Shown one piece after another: positions 52,001 through 63,453 of a stretch of 64,000 nt of DNA (the stretch's first letter is position 1; every line of letters starts with the position of its first letter). The DNA is taken from positions 14,338,876 to 14,402,875 of the forward strand of contig NC_092567.1 in the NCBI RefSeq assembly GCF_037975245.1. The letters are read 5' to 3'. A model generated the notes under the pieces. The model was given only the letters and a program-made list of their open reading frames with translations, was not told where the DNA came from and did not search any database. A program made the position numbers and the translations under genes. The DNA comes from Apostichopus japonicus (Eukaryota > Echinodermata > Holothuroidea > Aspidochirotida > Stichopodidae).

Positions 52001-52497
52001 GACAAACACCGCTGACTGAATCTACGGCATTCTTCTTCCTTAAACAGCTCGTTTCCATGGTGATGGCTATTCACCGATGTGGTTGGGTACATGGAGACAT
52101 GAAGCCAAGTAATTTGCTGATTTTTTCTCAAGACCAGCTTAAAGCCATCGACTGTGGACTAGCCAGGGAGGTCGCCAATGATGAATGTATCGTGCCCTCA
52201 GCTGGTGGCACGTTGTTATGGAACATACCTCCCGAGCGACTAAATGGAACGTGCGACTTGGTCAAGTCTACAGTCTGGTCTGTGGGTGTTATCTATTATT
52301 ACATGGTCTTTGGAAAACTACCATTCGCATCCCTCAGGAAGGCAAAAGACCGCCCTCTAAGATGGCATCACAACATTTCTAGTGGAGCTAAAATTATGCT
52401 GCAGCGTTTATTGGACCCACAACCGAACAGACGAGTCATTATTCAAGATCTAGAACAACTGATCCAGACAAACGCTAGTACAAGCGGCGTTCTGTAA
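49052..52497 (+). CDS. PIM-like serine/threonine protein kinase, copy 2, intact
   Basis: Exons 49052-49091, 49776-49875, 50387-50498, 51024-51407, 51772-52497: 1362 nt, 453 aa, all junctions GT/AG with matching phases. Residues 1-84 are a novel N-terminus with a short helical stretch (SYQEIGDQNLKLKQ) and a basic KKRK. Residues 85-168 are a Gly/Asn/Ser-rich linker. The kinase domain starts near 183: Gly-loop GHGGFG 190-195, VAIK Lys217, catalytic loop HGDMKPSN (Asp321, Lys323, Asn326), metal motif DCG (Asp339) and PPE in NIPPERLNG. VWSVGVIYYYMVFGKLPF is close to the PIM family (VWSLGILLYDMVCGDIPF). Odd points are HGD for HRD (a non-RD kinase) and DCG for DFG. The exon 4/5 intron falls between the Gly-loop and VAIK. 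Catalytic Lys, Asp and Asn are present, so activity is plausible. Substrates are unknown. Confidence 0.92.
49776..49875 (+). CDS. Kinase copy 2, exon 2
   Basis: Acceptor TTTTACAG, donor AA|GTAAGT; encodes LLGFCKDSKNRQSGRETDSV through SSLL. Conserved unchanged in both copies. Confidence 0.87.
50387..50498 (+). CDS. Kinase copy 2, exon 3
   Basis: Acceptor CTTGCAG, donor AAG|GTATGT; encodes SYQEIGDQNLKLKQDLRSCR, then CRGARSAHNGPNGKKRK. Confidence 0.87.
51024..51407 (+). CDS. Kinase copy 2, exon 4 (linker and Gly-loop)
   Basis: Acceptor ATTCACAG, donor CAG|GTAAAT, 128 codons in phase 0. Gly/Asn/Ser-rich linker, then YELLDQLGHGGFGLVYRG and NPCQ. This is the uninterrupted form of the exon that carries the LINE in copy 1. 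Confidence 0.92.
51772..52497 (+). CDS. Kinase copy 2, exon 5 (catalytic domain)
   Basis: Acceptor CTTTACAG, 241 codons plus TAA. Contains EVAIKF, VHGDMKPSNLL, AIDCGLA, GTLLWNIPPERLNG and STVWSVGVIYYYMVFGKLPF; ends QTNASTSGVL. Confidence 0.93.
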   Translation, partial: EVAIKFTKCSDIHIWTTLPNGPVQIPLEAAALVALESVTSVVDLLGYGKMSLGNDDVFTLVMEKPAGCLSFDSYLKRQTPLTESTAFFFLKQLVSMVMAIHRCGWVHGDMKPSNLLIFSQDQLKAIDCGLAREVANDECIVPSAGGTLLWNIPPERLNGTCDLVKSTVWSVGVIYYYMVFGKLPFASLRKAKDRPLRWHHNISSGAKIMLQRLLDPQPNRRVIIQDLEQLIQTNASTSGVL

Positions 52498-52504
52498 ATT
52501 CTCA

Positions 52505-53650
52505 GAAGGCTTAATTAACCAGCCTCGGTTCGATCAATAAGAAGAGAAACTTTGAGATAATTGACTCAATCTTCTGATAATATGTAATAACGGAGTACAA
52601 TGCACAATGGGAAGGCAAACATTGTTTTCCTTATGAGTATAATAAATAAACTCAGTATTCTGTGAAATTTATTGGATGCTGATACAGACTAAGATAACAA
52701 CTGATCCAGACTCAGAATGCTGCAATTCATCTGACAGTTGAGCACAAGTTTTGATCCACCGTGGATAGAACAGAGAGAGGGAGAGAGAGATTTTGAGATA
52801 ATTGACTCAATTGGAGGTATTATGTAATAGCTAGGTGCAATGCATGATGGGTAATTATATTTCCTCGCCTGCTTTGGAAGACAATTAGACTTATGAACAA
52901 GAGATTGGTTCTTCAGAATCTACAACAACTGATCCAGACTCAGAATGCTGCAATGCAACTGACAGCTGAGCACAAGTTTTGATCCTCCGTGGATCGAACA
53001 GAGAGAGAGAGAAAGAGACGAGATTTTGAGATAATTGACTCAAACCTTTGGCATTATGTAATAGATGAGTCCAATGCATAATTGGTAGTAATCTTTGCTT
53101 GCCTTCGGTGAAAGACAAATATTACTATTTCTATGAGGATTATTGGATCATGATCCGAAGAAGAGAGTGTTAATTCCGGATCTCTATCAATTCCGGATCA
53201 ATAATCAATAGTGTTGCAATGCAACTAAAACTTTGAGTGAAAGGTTCACCCCACTGTGGATTGATGATTAGGGAAACTTTGGGATAATGATCTCAACCGT
53301 TGATATTACGTAATAGTTGAATGCAATGCATGATGGGATTCAATCTTTTACTTGACTGCTGTGAAAGACGATGGTATTTATGAAAAAGAGCGTGGTAATT
53401 GAGGATCCATAATAATCGATCCAGATTCACAATATGTGTTACAGTGTAACCTATCATATAGCGCAAGATTTGACCCGCCGTTGATCAATGATTATATGAG
53501 AGAAACTTTTGAGATAATTGACTCAATATGCTGTATTATGCACCGGTAGTAACTGCATGATCGAAGTGCATGATGGGAAATAATAAGTTTGTCTTATTCT
53601 TGTTCTGAGGACAAGTACAACCATCTGTGGCGTATATTGGATCCAGGGCC
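52505..53650 (+). repeat. Degenerate tandem repeats of kinase 3' coding end plus 3' UTR, copy 2
   Basis: Same array as 39780-41135, with one unit fewer by eye. Units carry ACAACTGATCCAGACTCAGA, GATCCTCCGTGGATC and AATGCATGATGGG. An AATAAA at about 53792 follows the array and could be the poly-A signal. Confidence 0.78.
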
Positions 53651-54115
53651 AACCAGGTTAAGGATGTGAAATAGTTTACTGTCTATTCATGAGACTATGG
53701 CAGAAAATTCACATATATCTTCTGATCATAATGTTCACCTGCAGTGTGTTAATGTGAAACAAACATTGCCAACGCATTCTGTACAAGAATGCCGAATAAA
53801 GTAATTAAGTAAAATAAAACATGCTCTTTGCGTATAATTCTGTCCTCTATATGTGTCAGAATTGTGAGGGGAGGAGGGAGTCGGTTTGTAATAGGAGTAT
53901 TTCACCAATTAATTCAGTAGTTCAATTCAGCTGAATATGCATATAACAATACAGAATTCGCATTTACGTGAAGGTAATGTACGCTGTTTACAACGACGAT
54001 GAATCGATAAATAACACATCAATTCAACCATCTCTTCCCCTCCTCCTTCATGACACAACCACGCACACTTCAGAGTGAGTAAGCTGACCCTACCCCCCCC
54101 CCCGCCGAATAAAAA

Positions 54116-54534
54116 CAGAGGTTACTTTGGCACCCATCATAACGGTTACTCTGGCACCCATCATAACGGTAACACTGGGTACCCGTCATAACGGTTACTC
54201 TGGCACCTATCATAACGGTAACACTGGGCACCCATCATAACGTTAACACTGGGTACCCATCATAACGATTACTCTGGCACCCATCATAACGGTAACACTG
54301 GGTACCCATCATAACGGTAACACTGGGTACCCATCATCATGGTTCCTCTGGCACCCATCGTAACGGTTACTCTGGCACCCATCATAACGGTAATACTGGG
54401 TACCCATCATAACGGTTACTCTGGCACCCATCGTATCGGTTACTCTGGCACCCATCATAACGGTTACTCTGACACCCATCGTAACGGTTACTCTGGCACC
54501 CATCGTAACGGTACGATGACACCCATCGTCATTC
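54116..54534. repeat. 24/25-bp minisatellite, duplication copy 2
   Basis: Units CACCCATCATAACGGTTACT plus CTGG and the 25-bp GTACCCATC form. A final unit resumes at 55295-55318 after a LINE insertion. The His-Asn-Gly-Tyr repeat frames are artefacts. Confidence 0.93.
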
Positions 54535-55295
<761 letters not shown>

Positions 55296-55319
55296 CGTAA
55301 CGGTTACTCTGGCACCCAT

Positions 55320-56238
55320 GTGATCTGTGATCACATTTGTTTCACCCATGGCGTTTGCATAGTTGATTGTAGCTGTTCTTACATTTTCACGCGCATAAAC
55401 CATTATTTTCTTATCAATTTAAGTTATGTTGTTAGTTGTTACGTTACCACGGCAATAGACCAATCCATGTATGTTGCCGACTGCATAACCAATGCAACAA
55501 GAGATACTGCGTAGGGCCGAGGGCGCTATATACTTCTTACTAAAAGTGAAGCTGTTAATCTCCATGCCTCACGGCCAAGGGTACATCATAACTACAAATT
55601 AATTGGGATGTTCTGATGTGACTCTCCTGCCATTTTTTCCCTTCATACTAATATCTTGTTAAAAACACTATTTCCTGCCATTAATTTCAAATTTACTCCT
55701 AATGGTGCCTGAGCCTGTTTTATTAAACACTCTTGCAGTGTCTTTTCTGTCTTACGAAAGCAAAATAGTCTTATCATCTTAGAAATACGGCAAATTAGAT
55801 TCACGAACAGCCAAAGTCAAAAACATATCCGCGCGTATACGCGCAAGTTGGCTTTATCATGAAATGGAACGCGCTGCAAGAAAATATATCGGCGCTTTAC
55901 AAAATCTTCGGAGAGAAGTATTTCAGTCTTCAGAGTAGCGCCTCGGCGTTTTAAATCAAAATGTTTGTCTTCATACAATGTATGCATAACCATTCCAACA
56001 GTGACAGACACCAGGAACACGTATTTTAGTCTCGACTGAACGTACTTGGTATTCTTTCATCAACTATGCTCATTTGTTGCAACAAATATCTAATCGCACC
56101 GTGCCTGCTGTGTACGATATTCTTGTATAAATCTGTTCCCGTTGGTAAGTTTTGCCGGATTGAACTTGACAATATGGTGGCCACAGCCTATACCTATTAT
56201 AGGTAGGCCAATGGTTCAATTCAATATCTAACTTATAT
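55320..56238. other. Sequence without a confident gene
   Basis: A minus-strand frame (56020-55817) has a hydrophobic start (VFLVSVTVGMVMHTLYEDK) that could be a membrane anchor. It has no ATG start or clear acceptor, so it is left uncalled. Nothing else was recognised. Confidence 0.4.
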
Positions 56239-56512
56239 GGCCGTGGCTATTCTTACGACTAGTCGTAACAATTATTTATAAACTATTCTTACGACATCGG
56301 CGAATTCAAGCGCAGTAAAGTAAATAAAGCAACTACGCGCATGAAGTAGGGGTATCCCGAACCCTAAACCTAACCCTTAACATTAATCATAACCCTAACC
56401 TTAACCCTACCCGGAAATTATTGTTACTCCTAGTCATAAAAATAGCCACGTTAAAGCAACTGCGCATGCGTATTTATAAATTATTCTTACGACTAGTTGT
56501 AAGAATAGCCAC
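56239..56512. mobile_element. MITE with internal telomere-like repeats, copy 2
   Basis: Same element as 29612-29886: GGCCGTGGCTATTCTTACGA start, inverted end TCTTACGACTAGTTGTAAGA plus ATAGCCAC, and central CCCTAA-like repeats at 56358-56410. Confidence 0.82.
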
Positions 56513-56804
56513 TTTGAACTGATATAGTCAGCAATGCATGTCTGCACATTATCCGTATAGACTAAATGCGTAGGCCTAATGCACATCTGGGTGAGTTTGT
56601 GTGATATACGATATATTGAACACTAAACGTGACCGAATCGCCAGATCAGCAATATAAGCAACATTCACTACAGCACATCTCCTGCAAAATGACCTCCTTC
56701 TTATCGTACCCGGCCCACACTGTGCCACGTTTATCAAAGCGCCAATATGGTATTATGAAATCATATAGAGAGTATTGTTCCCTTTGACCTGTTGGCATGC
56801 ACAC

Positions 56805-58312
56805 CAGGGACGTAGCCAGGGGGAGCAGGGGGAGCGACCGCTCCCCCCCCCCCCCCTTCAGTGATGTTTAAAAACTGTTGTTTTTTTAGCATGGTATTTT
56901 GTCAGTGCTCTTTTGATCTTGAATACTCGTCAGCTCCGTAACTCAATTATAATCGTAGTAACATTCGTGCCTACTGATTCAACTACTTACTTAGTTTGGC
57001 AGATGCAATTAGCTAAATTTAGCCTATAGCCTATTACAAGCCTACAGTTGGCCACTGCGTAATAAAATACATATTGCCTACCTAACCGCACTCTATGGAA
57101 TGTCACGAACCGTATGCACAACAACGTCGACAACGTTCGTTCTCATCCTTTCTATGATTCGTCCTAAGTTGTTGCACGAACAGCATGTTATGAAGCTAAG
57201 CTAGCAATCGTACCTGATACGCACTTCCTATAAATAATTATTACACTGCTAATACACTGCGATAATGATATTTGTTTTTAGGCCACTGCATATCTGGCTA
57301 TATTACAAAATATGAAAGTTTATATTGTCCATCAGTTAAGTTGGTCAAATGTATTAAAGTCCAGACATTGGACAATAAACAAGAATCATCTTACTTGAAA
57401 AATTGTAAAAGAGCACTATGTTTGTCTTTCTGATATATTATGTAAAAGAACATGTAAAAGAATTCAAACAGGAAACAAAATCTGCTGATAATATGATATC
57501 ATATGATCAGGGGCGTAGCCAGTATGTAGCACTGTGGGCCCGGGCCTACACTTTTTTTGGCCAAGTTATCTTTTTTTAAAAACACCCATATTTCAAATCC
57601 ATAAGCTTGCTGGACGAGTTTAAGAGTCTAGACAGGAATAACTATTGAAATGAACGTAGCAAGAATATGGCTTAATTAGGTGACCTAGTCTTCTAATTTA
57701 GGCTGTCATTTCTATCGCGTGCCGTTTCATTCAACACTCTACCCGCCGAAAAAGACTATAGGATCCGATCTTGTCAGTGTTGTAACATCTAGTTAAGAAC
57801 CTGTTTACGCAGATAATATTTCAGTTGAGAAAACAGTTGAGAAATTTGAATCAGATGGCAATCGTCGGATAGCTCTCGCCTTCTCTTATTAGTTGTATCA
57901 AAGACAATTACTGGCTGTAGTTGTATCTAAGACATTTCTGGCCTATCTATATATGTAACTTCAAGTATCAGCAGTTGAAAAGTAAGACTACTCTGTGCAT
58001 GTACCTTGCTAATTTTAAATACATTATGTAGTATTGAATTATGTACTATCTTAACTCCTTTGTTTTTTTGGTTGAAAAGTGATATTGAATGAGGTGTCTC
58101 AAGTTAGCAAGAGGCCATGGAACCAGCATTAACACTCGGGAAGGGCCGTTTCCGGCCATCTGGAGGTTTTGTACAACCAAAAATTTTCTTGTACGCTCCG
58201 CGCCAACCGATGGTGGCGCTCCGCTCAGATAGTCGTGCCTAAATTTTTGAAAATCGATATCAATCGCAAAAAGTGCTCCCCCCCCCCTTTCAAATTCCTG
58301 GCTACGTCGCTG
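56805..58312. mobile_element. hAT-type element with 8-bp target duplication
   Basis: Inverted ends CAGGGACGTAGCCAGG and CCTGGCTACGTCGCTG, flanked by ATGCACAC at 56797-56804 and 58313-58320, a perfect 8-bp duplication. No transposase was seen. It contains an inner CAGGGGCGTAGCCAG start (57509) and a GCGCCA-core repeat. A second copy starts at 62540. Confidence 0.88.
58090..58235 (+). repeat. GCGCCA-core interspersed repeat, copy 6
   Basis: Starts GAGGTGTCTCAAGTTAGC, includes GGGCCGTTTCCGGCCATCTG and ends at CGCGCCAACCGATGGTGG, CGCTCCGCTCAGATAGT. Confidence 0.78.
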
Positions 58313-58386
58313 ATGCACACTAATATGTAAGTGTAAGAAATTACCGATGAATACATAAAAAAAGATTTTTTAGATGCGAGTTTAAC

Positions 58387-58794
58387 ACGGGCGTCGGAAG
58401 CTATTTGGGATTGGTACGGCAGATCAGAGTGTGGGCATCTATCATAATTATCGTGGGGACGTTTGGTAGGTAAAACTTGAAAAAATGCCTCCCAGATTGC
58501 AGGAAATGGCACTTCCCGGGCTTGAAAACAAGACCCCCGCCATGCCAGAGTTGTCACATTTAGCCTTCTTGCCGTCATCATTATTGAAAATTATTGAAAA
58601 ATATACCTCCCAGATTGCATGAAATAGCAGTTCACATGTGTCATATGAAAAACAACATTCTCCCTTGTCTGTTTTTGTACCCGATTAATCTTCTGAAACA
58701 CATAATTGAAGTATGTTTCATTTTGGTTCTTATTTTTTGCCATTTTTTTCTTCTTAGTCCTATTTTTTTTTGCGCCGGCTCCGACGCCCCTGGG
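58387..58794. mobile_element. Small element with CACGGGCGTCGGA / CCGACGCCCCTG ends
   Basis: Imperfect inverted ends near 58389 and 58776. The right end (GCCGGCTCCGACGCCCCTG) matches the reverse complement of the element start at 62396. The target duplication is unclear. Confidence 0.5.
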
Positions 58795-59047
58795 TTAGAC
58801 TCGGAATACATCGTTAAAATATATGAGGCACACTCGATCCGTCTATACTCCTTAGGTAGATGTTTTGGCTTCTACTAGGGGCTCTTTAGCAACGATGGTT
58901 GATGTCAGCACGAATAGACTAGGTCAATATTGTACTTCTTTCATTCAGTTAAGGATTTTTCGGCATCTCAAAATTGAAATGCGTTCGTTCGTACCTGTTT
59001 TAAAGCTTCTATATTTATTTAGTCATTTTGATTTCTTTGTTGTTTAG

Positions 59048-59556
59048 AAAGAACCAAAGATGAAGACTTTTGGGACAATCCATGTAAGGCTCGTGACGTC
59101 ATCAACTCTAGTGCCAATGGCAACGATTGTGTAACCGCATTGTTTGACCAACCCGTTGCTGGTAACTGTCGTCGCTCTGACCTGCCTGTTAAGAAGATTT
59201 TGCCCTTCCCAGAAATAAATATTACAAAACCACTTCATGTTCGTGCTTGTTTACCTCTGTCTAATGGAGATTGTTCCTTTTATTTACTGCCAGAACACGG
59301 GTTTTGTCAGCGAAATCTTACGAATACAAGGATACGCACCAACACAACGCCGACAGCAGCCAACACATTCTCCAGGAATGTGTGGTACAGACTGTTCTCA
59401 ATATTGGGTACTCGTGTAAACCTAACTACATACGAATGGCTGGAAAGTCGATGTGCCATATCTTACCTGAAAGGTAGCGTGCTCGCCATGGTTGTTACGA
59501 GGAAGAAAAGGCTTGCCATAAACTCTCAAGGCTTTTATATTCGAAATATGGGGTAG
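59048..59556 (+). CDS. Candidate terminal exon of an unidentified gene
   Basis: A pyrimidine-rich acceptor (TTTCTTTGTTGTTTAG) precedes a 168-codon open frame ending in TAG. It starts RTKDEDFWDNPCKARDVINS and has several Cys (NDCVTAL, NCRRSD, RACLPL, GDCSFY, HGFCQRN). It ends RLAINSQGFYIRNMG. An AATAAA lies about 50 bp downstream (near 59604). Spaced Cys residues and NxS/T sites suggest an extracellular region, but I recognise no family and found no upstream exon. Confidence 0.4.
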
Positions 59557-60858
59557 AATTTTTTTTATGTAGGCCTACACTTTAATATAAAAATGAAGAA
59601 AAAATAAAATATCATGCATCAATCGAATCATTGTGTACTTTTCATTTATGTCATCACTTTGAATCGATTTCCAGCAAACTTTATTTCTCGTTCTGAATGG
59701 TAGAAAATAAATGTGATTTACAAAGTGTTAGCCATAAGGCTAAAATGATTTCCATAGAAACATGTGGCGCTAGTTTGTCACAACAAACAACAAATATGAC
59801 TTACAATTTCAAAGGCGTATGCATCAACTTTGTTTGTTCATGAAACTGGTGTTTAAAGGCATGAAGACTCGCCCCAAACAGCGTGCCGCCCTCTGAAAAG
59901 GTTTACTTTCCGTTGCTTGCAAGTTAAGTTTTTTCTTGTCGCTACAAAATGCAAACAGTAATGGAACGTGATACATGTTATCTTTTATCTGGACCTAAAA
60001 TGTCCGTCGCTGTTATGTACACTGTGTTGCGGGTATTAACCGTAGCTGTATGTAGTGATGTACACTAGTGTCTAATTACCGCCGGTGGCAAGCTGTGTGT
60101 GCATTTCTGGGATCGATGGTGGTGTCTAACACTTCTGTTACACCTCATTCGAAACTGGGTCAGATTACCGGCATCAGACGTAAATTTATGCGCGAGTCTT
60201 CACTCCCTTTAAGAGGGAAATGTGTAGGCAATATAACGGCCAACCGTTAACCATTTTTTTATGAGATGTCGGATTTATTGGAGAATTTACTATTCAGCAT
60301 GATGCTGTAGTAGCTCAAAGCCAGAAACAGGGAGCGACGGAGCCTGTTGGGGCAGAGGAACGCCTCCTAATTTTGTTTAGGAAGTGTCCCTTTTCAGAAC
60401 TATCAAGTGCCTCTTTTCTTTTATAAAATGTACCCCATTCCATTTTTGAATCCTTGCCAAAGGCCAAAAAGGAATCTATAAAAGATGATGATATGCGTGT
60501 GTGTATGTGACGCCGCTTAATTGTGAACACAATATCTCAGGAAGGATAACCTAAACACTGCAACTTCGAGATGAGGAAGTGTCAGTTTGAATCCAAGATA
60601 TACTTCCTATGGGCAAGGAATCACTAAGTCTTTTGGCTTTCTGCTTCTTAATTAAAGGTGCCTTTTTGTTATTCCTACAATTGGTGGTTTTCTTGGAGCC
60701 TGGTGTCAGCCATCAGGCCACTGTAACTTTAATACCATATAACCAAAGATTACACCCAGATTGGAAGAGATCACGCCTCGTAGTCAAGAAGTGAAGCCAT
60801 CCAAAGGTTTTCATAGCTATGCCTTCTGAGCAGTGGCAAAAGAGTACTCTATCTACTC
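59557..60858. other. Sequence without a supported gene
   Basis: Only short open frames. The segment near 60505-60600 (ACAATATCTCAGGAAGG) resembles the 3' part of the repeats at 18950 and 27370, so it may be a diverged interspersed repeat. Confidence 0.4.
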
Positions 60859-61076
60859 CAGTGGCGGCGGAACCGGGGGGGCTTGGGGGGGCTCAGCCCC
60901 CCAATAAAAAAGTTGAGGGGGCAAATGCATGATAAGCCCCCCCAATATTTACCAAGGCTCCGAAACGTGCATCTGCCCATTTTTAATGCATACTTGTCGA
61001 TCTGTCCGATGCACACGTATACTATATAGGTGTAATAATTAAATATGATAATTGATTGTCTGTATCATGCCTCATA
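60859..61076. mobile_element. Left part of a CAGTGGCGGCGGAAC-type MITE
   Basis: Starts CAGTGGCGGCGGAACCGG with a GGGGGGCT/AGCCCCCC palindrome. It matches 62774-62960 almost base for base and is broken at 61076 by another element. Confidence 0.75.
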
Positions 61077-62087
61077 CACTGGCGGATCCAAGGGGGGGGG
61101 GGCCATGGCCCCCCAAAGGTGAGCCAAAAAGTGTTTCCGAACATCCGCTAAATCATATGATTGGAAATTTAAAAAATCGAGAGGAATAGCAGTGATAGAC
61201 TAGTCTAAACCTTTAACGTTTTCTGGTTTAAAATTAAATGCATAGCTCCCAACTGACCCGCAATTCACGGGAATTAGACCCGCATTCTAACACCCAAACC
61301 CGCTGACCCGCACAAGCGTCCGAAAAAACCGCATTGTAATTGTCAAGTATACATTAAAAAATTTGCATCAAATTTTGACTTAGCAACCATCATTTCTTTA
61401 GCATTTAGCATAATAGAGTATAAAACCTTTACAGCGTCATTTGAACCTCAAATTAGCCTATATTTCTTTTGATTGGGGCGAGCAGAGAACATTTTCATGC
61501 CACGGGAAAGAATGAATTATCACCTACTATTCAATTTATTGATATTACACACAAAAAAATGCATATTTCTCAGAAACTTTTGGGTGACAAAAGCCTTTCT
61601 AAGTGCCACCATTTTACATGTAGGCATCACCAGGATTCCCAAGAAATTCAAAAGGGGAGGGGGACACCCCCTCCCCCTTATACACCTCCCCCAGGAGGGC
61701 GATTCGTGGCATGGACCAGCATTTGCCTTCTCAAGAGTTGGGAGCTATGTAAATGTATGAGCATGAGGATTTACAGTTTAACACCATTTTGCAGTTACAG
61801 GCTGGTTGTAAGAAATTTATAACCTATGAGAAATAAAATTTCTTGAGAAAGATGATCCCAACTTTGTTTTATAAATATTTTAGAAAATTACACCTGGGAA
61901 ACATTTTTTTAGAAGTAAATTAACATCACCATTGTACACTTTTGTCGCACCAAATTGCATCTGAGGGCATTCAGCAATAGAAAATTTTCTAAAGGGGAGG
62001 GGGGCACCCCTCCCCTTAGACCCCTTCCCCATTTCACTCTTATGCCACTTTGGCCCCTCCTAAACAAAGGCCATGGATCCGCCAGTG
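61077..62087. mobile_element. 1-kb hAT-type element with CACTGGCGGATCCA ends
   Basis: Left CACTGGCGGATCCAAGG, right CCATGGATCCGCCAGTG, flanked by GCCTCATA and GCCTCATC (7 of 8 match). No transposase was seen. It is inserted in or next to the MITE at 60859. Confidence 0.82.
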
Positions 62088-62395
62088 GCCTCATCGAATA
62101 TAAGTGCTTTAAATAAGAGGGTAATAAGCTAAACGCTACATCAACATTTGCGTTTACACTACGAGTACACGCAAGGCGTGGAACATGGCTTTATGTTTAA
62201 ACGCAATCAATTATTTAACGAACAAAAACACAATATTAGCATTTCACCTGGACTGTGTAGGGTACATGCATTCATGACATGATGACAGTGCTAGGTCATA
62301 GAAATTTGTTGGCAACTGCACATGGTTTTGGAATTACCCATTTGTTGACATTAAGAAATGCTTTCTGTTTTTTTTTTTATGACATTTATTTAATT

Positions 62396-62539
62396 CAGGG
62401 GCGTCGGAGCCGGTACGGGCAGGTCCGGCGAACGCCGGACCAATATTCCCGACGCAAAAAAAGAAAGAAAAAAAAGTAGGACTAAAAAATGGAAAAAACA
62501 ATCTCTGAGGTATATGTTTCAATAATTTTCAATAATGAT
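62396..62539. mobile_element. Fragment of CAGGGGCGTCGGAGCC element
   Basis: Begins CAGGGGCGTCGGAGCCGG and reads into an A-rich stretch matching the reverse complement of 58570-58795. It abuts the next element at 62540. Confidence 0.55.
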
Positions 62540-62773
62540 CAGGGACGTAGCCAGGGGGGAGCAGGGGGAGCGACCGCTCCCCCCTTTCAGTGTCGATTTT
62601 TTTTTTTTTTTTAAGCTGTCGTTTTTTTAGCATGGTATTTTGTCAGTGCTCTTTTGATCTTGAATACTCGCAAGCTCCGTTAAGTCGATTATAATCGTAG
62701 TAACATTCACGCCTACTGATTCAGCACTTACTTAGTTTGGCAGATGCAATTAGCTAAATTTAGCCTATAGCCT

Positions 62774-63453
62774 CAGTGGCGGCGGAACCGGGGGGGCTTG
62801 GGGGGGGCTCAGCCCCCCCCCAATGAAAAAGTTGAGGGGGCAAATGCATGATTAGCCCCCCCAATATTTACCAAGGCTCCGAAACGTGCATCTGCCCATT
62901 TTCAATGCATACTTGTCGATCTGTCCGATGCACACGTATACTATATGGTGTAATAATTTTAGTTAATGCTGGGGGGACCCTCGGCTCGTCCCCTGGCTAT
63001 AGACCACATTGTCACCCCAACCGCGCCTTCACGCCCCGTGAAAAGTGGAAGCAGTGAGTGTGAGTACCGGTAAGCGCAACACAACTTTGTCTTAGGCCAA
63101 TGACTTGCTTCATTTCAGCCAGTTCTCCAGCATCCCATTACTATACACTCAAAAACGTCTTTGCGAGTACACTACGAGTAATAGCTACTCTCTTAAAACA
63201 CCATCGAATATACAAATTACAATGTTTTTACAGACTTTTACGTGCAATCTGAGAAATTGCAGGCTTGAGACCCATATTTTAGGGCTAGGTATTCGCAGCA
63301 TAAAACACTCGGGAAGTGCCGTTTCCGGCCATCTGGGGGGTTTGAAAAACCCAAAATTTTCTTGTACGCTCCGCGCCAACCGATGGTGGCGCTCCGCTTA
63401 GATAGTCTCCACACATTAGCCCCCCCAATAAATTTTCCGTTCCGCCGCGCCTG
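62774..63453. mobile_element. 680-bp hAT-type MITE with perfect target duplication
   Basis: Ends CAGTGGCGGCGGAAC and GTTCCGCCGCGCCTG. The 8-bp duplication TATAGCCT is at 62766-62773 and 63454-63461. The related element at 56805 preserves the empty site (TATAGCCTATTACAAG), which confirms the insertion. A GCGCCA-core repeat forms its right part. Confidence 0.92.
63300..63410 (+). repeat. GCGCCA-core interspersed repeat, copy 7
   Basis: GGGAAGTGCCGTTTCCGGCC, then TTGTACGCTCCGCGCCAACC and GATGGTGGCGCTCCGCTTAG, ATAGT; inside the MITE at 62774. Confidence 0.78.

Larger units (their letters stand above)
48828..54534 (+). repeat. Segmental duplication, copy 2 (kinase locus)
   Basis: Collinear with 31250-45835, from TTAACATGTGACATTATATG through the kinase gene and 3' array to the 24/25-bp minisatellite. 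It lacks the LINE and the hAT composite present in copy 1. Confidence 0.9.

Noticed and set aside
55817-56020. Minus-strand frame with a hydrophobic N-terminus, possible membrane-anchored enzyme exon
   Set aside because: No ATG, weak acceptor, no partner exon and no recognisable domain downstream of the hydrophobic part.
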